This document shows, piece after piece, positions 57,498 through 64,000 of a stretch of DNA of 64,000 nucleotides (position 1 is its first letter; the number at the start of each line of letters is the position of its first letter). Made by a program: the position numbers and the translations under genes. The stretch comes from Pseudomonas sp. C1C7. GTDB lineage: Bacteria; Pseudomonadota; Gammaproteobacteria; Pseudomonadales; Pseudomonadaceae. The notes beneath the pieces were generated by a model, which was not told where the DNA came from, searched no databases, and saw only the letters and a program-made list of their open reading frames with translations. Location of the stretch: the NCBI RefSeq assembly GCF_013359595.1, contig NZ_JABFMP010000009.1, positions 62,001-126,000 on the forward strand, in the 5' to 3' direction.

Positions 57498-58823
57498 ATG
57501 CAAGTTAAGCGTTTTTTCGCCGCCGATATGCGTCAGGCCATGAAGCTGGTTCGTGATGAGCTGGGCGCTGAGGCCGCCATTATTGGCAACCGCCGGATCG
57601 CCGGCGGTGTCGAGCTGACGGCTGCCCTGGATTACAAGCTGTCGGCGCTGGCTCCACGGGTTCCGAACATGGAGCTCGAAGACGAGCTGCGCAAGACCCA
57701 GTCGCGGATCGTCACCGCCCAGGCCGAATTGAGCCTGCGCAGCGAAGGCGAGAGCGACAATGCGGTCAATCGCCAATTGTTCGCCGGCCTGCCGCTGACC
57801 GCTGCCGAGCCGCTGATCGAGCCAACCTACGCCGAGCCACGTCGCCCGGCGCCAGCGCCTGCCGCGGCGCCGGCAATCGACCAGCGCGCGTTCGACTCGA
57901 TGCGTTCGGAACTCAACGGCCTGCGCGAGCTGCTGGAAGTGCAACTGGGTTCGCTGGCGTGGAACCAGCTGCAAGGCCGCCGTCCCGATCAGGCCAACCT
58001 GTGGCGCCGCCTGCAGCGTATCGGCCTGTCCGGTCCGCTGTCTCGCGACCTGCTGGCGATGATCACCGACATCGAAGAGCCCCGTCAGGCCTGGCGCATG
58101 TTGCTGGCGCATCTGGCGCGCATGATTGCCACACCGGAAATCGAGCCGCTGGAGGAGGGCGGGGTGATTGCCATGGTCGGCCCTGCCGGCATGGGCAAGA
58201 CCACCACCCTGGCCAAGCTGGCTGCCCGCTACGTACTCAAATACGGCGCGCAGAACATCGCGCTGGTGAGCATGGACAGCTACCGTATTGGTGCGCAGGA
58301 GCAATTGAAGACCCTCGGTCGGATTCTCAACGTCTCGGTTACCCACGTCGATCCGGGTCAATCGCTGGTGCAGGCACTGGATCCACTGCTGCGCAAGCGC
58401 GTGGTGCTGATCGACACCGCAGGCCTTCAGGCCAGCGATCCAGCGCTGCGCATGCAGCTTGAAAGCCTGGCCGGACGCGGCATTCGGTCGAAAAATTATC
58501 TGGTTCTGGCAACCACCAGCCAGAAGCAGGTTCTAACGGCTGCCTACCACAGTTACAAGCGCTGCGGGCTGGCGGGCTGCATCCTGACTAAACTGGATGA
58601 AACCGCCAGTCTGGGCGAGGTGTTGAGCCTTGCCATCAGCCATGAACTGCCGGTGGCCTACCTGACCGATGGCCCGCGGATTCCGGATGATCTGCATCTG
58701 CCGCGCCGTCATCAACTGGTCAGTCGCGCCGTCAGCGTGCAAATGCAGGAAGAGCCCAGCGAAGAAGCCATGGCCGACATGTTCGCTGATATCTACCACA
58801 GCCCGACCAAGCAGGTAGGCTGA
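57498..58823 (+). CDS. flhF: FlhF, SRP-type GTPase for polar flagellum placement
   Basis: The 441-residue GTPase has a basic N-terminus (MQVKRFFAADMRQAMKLVRD), a helical N domain and an SRP G domain (G1 GPAGMGKTTTLAK, VSMDSYRIGAQEQL, LIDTAGL, TKLDETASLGEVLS). It dimerises with GTP and marks the cell pole for flagellum assembly. The TGA stop overlaps the ribosome site of a 35-codon ORF. Confidence 0.96.
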   Translation: MQVKRFFAADMRQAMKLVRDELGAEAAIIGNRRIAGGVELTAALDYKLSALAPRVPNMELEDELRKTQSRIVTAQAELSLRSEGESDNAVNRQLFAGLPLTAAEPLIEPTYAEPRRPAPAPAAAPAIDQRAFDSMRSELNGLRELLEVQLGSLAWNQLQGRRPDQANLWRRLQRIGLSGPLSRDLLAMITDIEEPRQAWRMLLAHLARMIATPEIEPLEEGGVIAMVGPAGMGKTTTLAKLAARYVLKYGAQNIALVSMDSYRIGAQEQLKTLGRILNVSVTHVDPGQSLVQALDPLLRKRVVLIDTAGLQASDPALRMQLESLAGRGIRSKNYLVLATTSQKQVLTAAYHSYKRCGLAGCILTKLDETASLGEVLSLAISHELPVAYLTDGPRIPDDLHLPRRHQLVSRAVSVQMQEEPSEEAMADMFADIYHSPTKQVG

Positions 58824-58830
58824 GGTAAAA

Positions 58831-58938
58831 ATGAATAGTTTTTGTACCTACATCGATGGTCTGCCACGCATTGTTCCGGTTGTGAACGCGCAGCCAGTAA
58901 TGTGGCCTCCGTCTATGCAAGACAAGGTAAAGAAATAA
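58831..58938 (+). CDS. Candidate 35-residue small protein between flhF and fleN
   Basis: ATG 58831 follows the strong ribosome site GAGGTAAAA, formed in part by the flhF stop. The frame runs 35 codons (MNSFCTYIDGLPRIVPVVNA, then QPVMWPPSMQDKVKK) to a TAA one base before the fleN ATG. The ORF thus fills the 116-bp gap exactly and would couple translation from flhF to fleN, whose own ribosome site is poor. The product has no membrane helix or known motif; the middle is Pro/Val-rich and the end basic. Expression is unproven, and the ORF may be only a coupling leader. Confidence 0.5.
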   Translation: MNSFCTYIDGLPRIVPVVNAQPVMWPPSMQDKVKK

Positions 58939-58939
58939 C

Positions 58940-59770
58940 ATGGGCAGCATGCATCCCGTACAGGTGATCGCGGTGACCGGCGGCAAAGGTGGCGTCGGGA
59001 AAACTAACGTGTCAGTGAACTTGTCCCTGGCTTTGGCAGAGCTTGGCCGTCGCGTCATGCTGCTGGACGCCGACCTTGGGCTGGCGAACGTCGACGTTCT
59101 GCTGGGGCTGACCCCCAAACGCACCCTGGCCGACGTGATCGAAGGCCGCTGCGAGCTGCGCGACGTCCTGTTGCAGGGGCCTGGCGGCATCCGCATCGTT
59201 CCGGCCGCGTCCGGCACCCAGAGCATGGTTCATCTGAGCCCGGCCCAGCACGCCGGCCTGATCCAGGCCTTCAGCGACATTGGCGACAACCTCGATGTGC
59301 TGGTGATCGACACCGCTGCGGGTATCGGTGACTCGGTAGTCAGTTTTGTGCGCGCCGCGCAGGAAGTGTTGCTGGTGGTCTGCGACGAGCCAACCTCCAT
59401 CACCGACGCCTACGCCCTGATCAAACTGCTTAACCGCGATTACGGCATGAATCGTTTCCGCGTGCTGGCCAACATGGCCCAGAGCCCGCAGGAAGGGCGC
59501 AACCTGTTCGCCAAGCTGACCAAGGTGACCGACCGTTTCCTCGACGTCGCCCTGCAATACGTCGGCGCCGTGCCGTACGACGAAAGCGTGCGCAAGGCCG
59601 TGCAGAAACAGCGCGCCGTCTACGAAGCTTTCCCGCGTTCCAAGTGTTCGCTGGCGTTCAAGGCCATCGCGCAGAAGGTCGATACCTGGCCGCTGCCTGC
59701 GAACCCACGTGGCCATCTGGAGTTTTTCGTCGAGCGCCTCGTGCAACAAACGGCAGGACCCGTGCTATGA
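58940..59770 (+). CDS. fleN: FleN (FlhG), MinD-like flagellar number regulator
   Basis: The 276-residue ParA/MinD-type ATPase has the deviant Walker A GGKGGVGKTN, the LLDADLGLANVDVLLG switch and a C-terminal amphipathic tail. It binds FleQ, inhibits its ATPase and keeps the flagellum number at one or a few. ATG 58940 is bounded upstream by an in-frame stop; M58949 is the other option. It overlaps fliA by 4 bp. Confidence 0.96.
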   Translation: MGSMHPVQVIAVTGGKGGVGKTNVSVNLSLALAELGRRVMLLDADLGLANVDVLLGLTPKRTLADVIEGRCELRDVLLQGPGGIRIVPAASGTQSMVHLSPAQHAGLIQAFSDIGDNLDVLVIDTAAGIGDSVVSFVRAAQEVLLVVCDEPTSITDAYALIKLLNRDYGMNRFRVLANMAQSPQEGRNLFAKLTKVTDRFLDVALQYVGAVPYDESVRKAVQKQRAVYEAFPRSKCSLAFKAIAQKVDTWPLPANPRGHLEFFVERLVQQTAGPVL

Positions 59771-60507
59771 CAGCCAGTGGTTACAACCTTTACAAAAAGT
59801 CGGCGCGTGACGCGCAGTACGAGCTGATCGAGCGTTACGCGCCACTGGTCAAACGCATTGCCTACCACTTGCTGGCGCGTCTGCCGGCCAGTGTGCAGGT
59901 CGAAGACCTGATCCAGGCCGGCATGATCGGCCTGCTCGAAGTCTCGACCAAATACGACGCCAGCAAGGGCGCGAGTTTCGAAACCTACGCCGGCATCCGC
60001 ATCCGCGGGGCCATGCTCGACGAGGTACGTAAAGGGGACTGGGCGCCACGTTCGGTCCATCGCAATACCCGGATGGTCAGCGATGCCATTCGCGCGATTG
60101 AAGCTAAAACCGGACGTGACGCTAAAGATCACGAGGTTGCGGCCGAACTCCAGTTGAGTCTCGACGATTACTACGCGATTCTGAACGACACCCTGGGTAG
60201 CCGTTTATTCAGTTTCGACGACCTGTTGCAGGACGGCGAACACGAAGGGCTGCACGAGGATGGCGCCAGTGCTCATCTCGAGCCGTCACGCGATCTGGAA
60301 GATGAACGCTTCCAGGCGGCGCTGGCGGATGCGATTGCCAATTTGCCGGAGCGTGAGCGACTGGTGTTGGCGCTGTACTACGACGAAGAGTTGAATCTCA
60401 AGGAAATCGGCGAGGTCCTGGGAGTCAGCGAGTCTCGGGTCAGCCAGTTACACAGCCAGTGCGCGGCCCGTTTGCGGGGGCGTTTGGGAGAGTGGCGAGC
60501 GCGCTGA
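59767..60507 (+). CDS. fliA: Flagellar sigma factor FliA (sigma-28)
   Basis: The 246-residue sigma-70-family protein has region 2 (YAPLVKRIAYHLLARLPASV, VEDLIQAGMIGLLEVSTKYD), region 3 (KTGRDAKDHEVAAELQLSLD) and region 4 (LKEIGEVLGVSESRVSQLHS). It transcribes late genes such as fliC and is held by FlgM. ATG 59767 overlaps the fleN stop; the longer frame upstream lies in fleN. Confidence 0.97.
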   Translation: MTASGYNLYKKSARDAQYELIERYAPLVKRIAYHLLARLPASVQVEDLIQAGMIGLLEVSTKYDASKGASFETYAGIRIRGAMLDEVRKGDWAPRSVHRNTRMVSDAIRAIEAKTGRDAKDHEVAAELQLSLDDYYAILNDTLGSRLFSFDDLLQDGEHEGLHEDGASAHLEPSRDLEDERFQAALADAIANLPERERLVLALYYDEELNLKEIGEVLGVSESRVSQLHSQCAARLRGRLGEWRAR

Positions 60508-60660
60508 AGGCAGTGTGGGGGCACTGCGAGTTGGCTGGCGGGGTGATGAACCGCGCCGGTCTCGATCCGTTGTATCCCCGACAGTCATCGAGTGTTTGCC
60601 AGATTGATTGAAATGGCGCGTCCAGGTGCTGGGCGCGTTTAAGTCTGCTTGGAGGTCGAA

Positions 60661-61044
60661 TTGGACAAGAACATGAAAATCCTCATCGTTGATGACTTCT
60701 CAACGATGCGGCGGATCATTAAAAACCTGTTGCGTGACCTTGGGTTCACCAACACGGTCGAGGCCGACGATGGCACTACCGCCATTCCGGTTCTCAACAG
60801 CGGGAGCATCGACTTTCTGGTAACTGACTGGAACATGCCCGGCATGACCGGTATCGATCTGCTGCGCCACGTGCGCGCCGATGAAAAACTCAAGCACCTG
60901 CCGGTACTGATGGTGACTGCCGAAGCCAAGCGCGAGCAGATCATCGAAGCGGCCCAGGCCGGCGTCAACGGCTATGTCGTCAAACCCTTCACCGCTCAGG
61001 CGCTGAAAGAAAAAATCGAGAAGATTTTCGAACGCATCGGTTGA
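60661..61044 (+). CDS. cheY: Chemotaxis response regulator CheY
   Basis: The 127-residue single-domain receiver has the acid pocket (KILIVDDFS), phospho-Asp in [12 protein letters not shown], Thr in MVTAEA and Lys in YVVKPFT. Phosphorylated CheY binds FliM and reverses the motor. GGAGG at 60651-60655 places the start at TTG 60661; ATG 60673, which gives the common [10 protein letters not shown]-terminus, is the alternative. The 150-bp gap to fliA shows no clear promoter. Confidence 0.95.
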   Translation: MDKNMKILIVDDFSTMRRIIKNLLRDLGFTNTVEADDGTTAIPVLNSGSIDFLVTDWNMPGMTGIDLLRHVRADEKLKHLPVLMVTAEAKREQIIEAAQAGVNGYVVKPFTAQALKEKIEKIFERIG

Positions 61045-61063
61045 TCGGCGTCACGGGGAAGCT

Positions 61064-61852
61064 ATGGGACATAACGAATCTTCGCAGGGCGATTTTGAAT
61101 CGACCCTGAAAAAACACGCCGTCGAACTGGTCGCGAGCCTTGAAAAAGGCCGATTCGGCGATGCTGTGCAATTGATCCATGAGCTCAATCAGACCCGTGA
61201 CCGCGGCCTGTATCAGGAAGTGGGCAAGCTCACCCGCGAGCTGCACAGCGCGATCGTCAATTTCCAGATTGACCCGCACATGCCGCAGGCCGAGGAAGTG
61301 TCGCAGATCACCGACGCCACCGAGCGTCTGGGGTATGTGGTCAAGCTGACCGAAGCTGCGGCCAACCGCACCATGGACCTGGTGGAAAGCGCCACGCCCG
61401 TGGTCAACCGCCTGAGCGAAGAAGCCCAGGCGCTGAGCACGGACTGGGGACGTTTCATGCGCCGCGAAGTCGGGGCTGAAGAGTTCCGCGAGCTGGCGCG
61501 GCGCGTCGACGCTTTCCTGGCGCGCAGCAGCGAAGACGGCCGCACGGTGTCGAGCAATCTCAACGACATCCTGCTGGCTCAGGATTACCAGGACCTCACA
61601 GGTCAAGTGATCAAGCGTGTGACCCAACTGGTCACCGAAGTAGAAAGCAACCTGCTCAAGCTCGTACTCATGGCCAGCCAGGTAGACCGCTTTGCGGGTA
61701 TCGAACATGACCGTGCGGCGATGCTTGCAGAAAAAGATCCACAAAAACATCTCTCTCAGGGTGAAGGTCCGCAGATTCATGCCGATAAAAGAGAAGACGT
61801 TGTATCCGGTCAGGATGATGTGGACGACTTGTTATCCAGCCTTGGTTTTTAG
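61064..61852 (+). CDS. cheZ: CheY-P phosphatase CheZ
   Basis: The 262-residue protein forms a long helical hairpin. The catalytic region is SNLNDILLAQDYQDLTGQVI, with the Gln in DYQDLTGQ. The C-terminus is a short linker plus DDVDDLLSSLGF, the CheY-binding peptide. It dephosphorylates CheY-P. It follows cheY by 19 bp. Confidence 0.96.
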   Translation: MGHNESSQGDFESTLKKHAVELVASLEKGRFGDAVQLIHELNQTRDRGLYQEVGKLTRELHSAIVNFQIDPHMPQAEEVSQITDATERLGYVVKLTEAAANRTMDLVESATPVVNRLSEEAQALSTDWGRFMRREVGAEEFRELARRVDAFLARSSEDGRTVSSNLNDILLAQDYQDLTGQVIKRVTQLVTEVESNLLKLVLMASQVDRFAGIEHDRAAMLAEKDPQKHLSQGEGPQIHADKREDVVSGQDDVDDLLSSLGF

Positions 61853-61891
61853 GTTCTTTTTTAGACCTGTTCTGTTAGGAGCACACCATTA

Positions 61892-64000
61892 ATGAGCTTC
61901 GGCGCCGATGAAGAGATCCTTCAGGATTTCCTGGTTGAGGCCGGCGAGATTCTAGAGCAACTGTCCGAGCAACTGGTCGAGCTGGAAAGCCGGCCGGACG
62001 ATGCGGACCTGCTCAATGCAATTTTTCGCGGTTTTCACACTGTAAAAGGGGGCGCCGGCTTCCTTCAGCTCAACGAGCTGGTGGAGTGCTGTCACATCGC
62101 CGAGAACGTGTTCGACATCCTGCGCAAGGGTGAGCGTCGCGTCGACTCGGAACTGATGGACGTGGTTCTCGAAGCACTGGACTCGGTCAACAGCATGTTC
62201 GGCGAAGTCCGTGACCGCAGCCCGATCACGGCCGCCACACCCGAATTGCTCGCTGCCCTGTCGCGCCTTGCCGAACCGCAAAGCGCAGACGAGGTCGCTG
62301 CTGCGCCTGTCGCCGAAGTGGTTGAAGAGCCTGTGGCCGAAAGCGAATCGGCTGACATCACCGACAGTGAATTCGAACAGCTGCTGGACTCGCTCAACGC
62401 CGTCAAGGCGCAGGCCGAGGCACCGACGGCTGCTCCAGCGCCTGCCCCGGCTGCCGCCGCTGATGACGCGGCCAGCGACGAAATCACCGATGCCGAGTTC
62501 GAGTCGTTGCTCGACCAGCTGCATGGCAAGGGCCAGTTCGCCGTCGATTCGTTGCCAGCGACGCCTGCCGCGCCTCAGGAGCCGAAAGCCGAAGGCGACA
62601 GCTCCGACATTACCGACGACGAGTTCGAAGCACTGCTCGACCAGCTGCACGGCAAGGGCAACTTCGCCGTCGAAGCACTGGAATCGGCCATCGCTTCGGC
62701 GACGCCGCCTGCTGCCCCCACCGCTGCGGCGGCCGGCAGCGACCTGATCACCGATCACGAATTCGAAGCACTGCTCGACGATTTGCACGGCAAGGGCAAA
62801 TTCACTGACGTGGCGGCGAAAGCCGGCACCGCTACTGGCGCCAGCACACCAGCAGCAACGCCAGCGGCCAAGGCACCAGCGCCAAAACCTGCGGCCAAGG
62901 CGCCCGAGCCGAAAGCCGAAACGCCTGTACCAGCCGCCGCTGCCGCACCGGCGCCAGCCCGTGCTCCGGCCTCGCCACCGCCTGAAAAGCCGGCCAGCGA
63001 AGCCGAGACCACCGTGCGGGTCGACACCGCGCGTCTGGACGAGATCATGAACATGGTCGGCGAACTGGTGCTGGTGCGTAACCGCCTGGTGCGCCTGGGC
63101 CTCAACAGCGGCGACGAAGCCATGTCCAAGGCCGTGTCGAACCTCGACGTGGTCACCGCCGATCTGCAGACCGCGGTCATGAAGACCCGGATGCAACCGA
63201 TCAAGAAGGTCTTCGGGCGCTTCCCGCGACTGGTTCGCGACCTGGCTCGCCAGCTCAAGAAAGAGATCAACCTGGAACTGGTCGGCGAAGACACCGACCT
63301 GGACAAGAACCTGGTCGAGGCCCTGGCCGACCCGCTGGTGCACTTGGTGCGCAACGCGGTCGACCACGGCATCGAGTCGCCGGAAGAACGCGAAGCCTCG
63401 GGCAAGGCCCGTGGCGGCAAGGTGGTCCTGGCTGCCGAGCAGGAAGGCGACCACATCCTGTTGTCGATCTCCGATGACGGCAAGGGCATGGACCCCAACG
63501 TCCTGCGTTCCATCGCGGTGAAACGCGGCGTGATGGACAAGGATGCGGCCGAGCGCCTGAGCGACACCGAGTGCTACAACCTGATTTTCGCCCCGGGCTT
63601 CTCGACCAAGACCGAGATCTCCGACGTGTCCGGCCGCGGTGTGGGCATGGACGTGGTGAAGACCAAGATTTCCCAGCTCAACGGCTCGATCAATATCTAC
63701 TCGGCCAAGGGCCAGGGATCGAAGATCGTCATCAAGGTGCCGCTGACCCTGGCGATCATGCCGACGCTGATGGTCATGCTCGGCAACCAGGCGTTCGCGT
63801 TCCCGCTGGTGAACGTCAACGAAATCTTCCACCTGGACCTCTCGACCACCAACGTGGTGGACGGCCAGGAAGTGGTGATCGTGCGGGACAAGGCGCTGCC
63901 ATTGTTCTACCTCAAACGCTGGCTGGTCAGCTCCGCCGCTCACGAAGAGCAGCGCGAAGGCCATGTGGTGATCCTTTCGGTGGGCACCCAGCGGATCGGC
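61892..64000 (+). CDS. cheA: Chemotaxis histidine kinase CheA, 3' end missing
   Basis: ATG 61892 follows TAGGAG, and 703 codons are seen before the window ends. Domains are HPt P1 (about 1-105; phospho-His49 in FHTVKGGAGF), a long Ala/Pro/Glu-rich linker (about 110-370) with four copies of an ITDxEFExLLDxL motif, then P3 dimerisation (DTARLDEIMNMVGELVLVRN), P4 kinase (N box HLVRNAVDHG, G1 DDGKGM, G2 GRGVGMDVV) and part of P5. I see no ordinary P2 CheY-docking domain; the repeats lie where it would be. The rest of P5 is outside. Confidence 0.96.
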   Translation, partial: MSFGADEEILQDFLVEAGEILEQLSEQLVELESRPDDADLLNAIFRGFHTVKGGAGFLQLNELVECCHIAENVFDILRKGERRVDSELMDVVLEALDSVNSMFGEVRDRSPITAATPELLAALSRLAEPQSADEVAAAPVAEVVEEPVAESESADITDSEFEQLLDSLNAVKAQAEAPTAAPAPAPAAAADDAASDEITDAEFESLLDQLHGKGQFAVDSLPATPAAPQEPKAEGDSSDITDDEFEALLDQLHGKGNFAVEALESAIASATPPAAPTAAAAGSDLITDHEFEALLDDLHGKGKFTDVAAKAGTATGASTPAATPAAKAPAPKPAAKAPEPKAETPVPAAAAAPAPARAPASPPPEKPASEAETTVRVDTARLDEIMNMVGELVLVRNRLVRLGLNSGDEAMSKAVSNLDVVTADLQTAVMKTRMQPIKKVFGRFPRLVRDLARQLKKEINLELVGEDTDLDKNLVEALADPLVHLVRNAVDHGIESPEEREASGKARGGKVVLAAEQEGDHILLSISDDGKGMDPNVLRSIAVKRGVMDKDAAERLSDTECYNLIFAPGFSTKTEISDVSGRGVGMDVVKTKISQLNGSINIYSAKGQGSKIVIKVPLTLAIMPTLMVMLGNQAFAFPLVNVNEIFHLDLSTTNVVDGQEVVIVRDKALPLFYLKRWLVSSAAHEEQREGHVVILSVGTQRIG
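62354..62812 (+). repeat. Four in-frame repeats in the CheA linker
   Basis: Copies start at 62354, 62477, 62606 and 62741 (residues 155, 196, 239 and 284). Protein cores are ITDSEFEQLLDSLNAV, ITDAEFESLLDQLHGKGQF, ITDDEFEALLDQLHGKGNF and ITDHEFEALLDDLHGKGKF, spaced about 40-45 residues apart by Ala/Pro-rich linkers. Each could form one amphipathic helix. The copies also stand out as DNA repeats. Confidence 0.85.

Noticed and set aside
59644..59766. Longer N-terminus for FliA
   Set aside because: The extension lies in fleN in another frame; the family N-terminus starts at ATG 59767 with the usual ATGA overlap.
61952..63964. 670-codon open frame opposite cheA
   Set aside because: It is an antisense shadow of a conserved kinase, and its apparent repeats reflect the CheA linker repeats.

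Overview
This 64 kb window comes from a Pseudomonas chromosome, most likely the P. fluorescens group. The evidence is GC-rich coding sequence, P. fluorescens-type REP palindromes (GTGGGAGCGGGCTTGC-like), a phhRABC phenylalanine-hydroxylase locus, and a Pseudomonas-specific polar-flagellum set (fleQ, fleSR, fleN, flaG, hsbA-hsbR-hptB) in collinear order. No insertion sequence, prophage, rRNA, tRNA or CRISPR array was seen.

Region 1 (1-20.9 kb) is housekeeping and accessory genes in short transcription units. In order they are: a DUF4892-like fragment, an AI-2E/PerM membrane protein, a Porin_5-type outer-membrane porin, a FemAB/GNAT-like protein and an ABC exporter. A leftward LysR-hydrolase-ppiA group follows, then a small exported protein, azoR, an EamA transporter, a MscS channel, a DEAD-box helicase, arfB, an MFS transporter and two tiny proteins. 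The region ends with phhABC, divergent from its regulator gene phhR.

Region 2 (21.0-64.0 kb) is one almost uninterrupted flagellar and chemotaxis locus, all on the + strand. The order is flgFGHIJKL; a lone ketoacyl-ACP synthase III gene; fliC; flaG-fliDST; fleQ; fleSR; fliEFGHIJ; hsbA-hsbR-hptB; fliK; fliLMNOPQR-flhB; flhA-flhF-(small ORF)-fleN-fliA; cheY-cheZ-cheA. cheA runs off the right edge. flgBCDE, flgAM, motAB and the rest of the che cluster are not in the window.

The regulatory logic can partly be read from DNA. Good -24/-12 (sigma-54) sites lie before flgF, fliD, fleS, fliE, fliK, fliL and flhA. Sigma-28-like sites lie before fliC and, inside the fliD operon, before fliS. This matches the known cascade FleQ+RpoN -> FleSR+RpoN -> FliA. 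FlhF and FleN set polar position and number, HsbR/HsbA/HptB connect the locus to Gac/biofilm signalling, and CheA/Y/Z connect it to chemotaxis.

The most interesting points are: an unreported-looking 35-codon ORF with a strong ribosome site that exactly fills the flhF-fleN gap; four acidic/hydrophobic repeats in the CheA linker resembling the CheY-binding peptides of CheZ and FliM; palindromic elements at operon borders just upstream of sigma-54 promoters; and a PhhR whose sigma-54-contact loop and Walker B motif are both altered.
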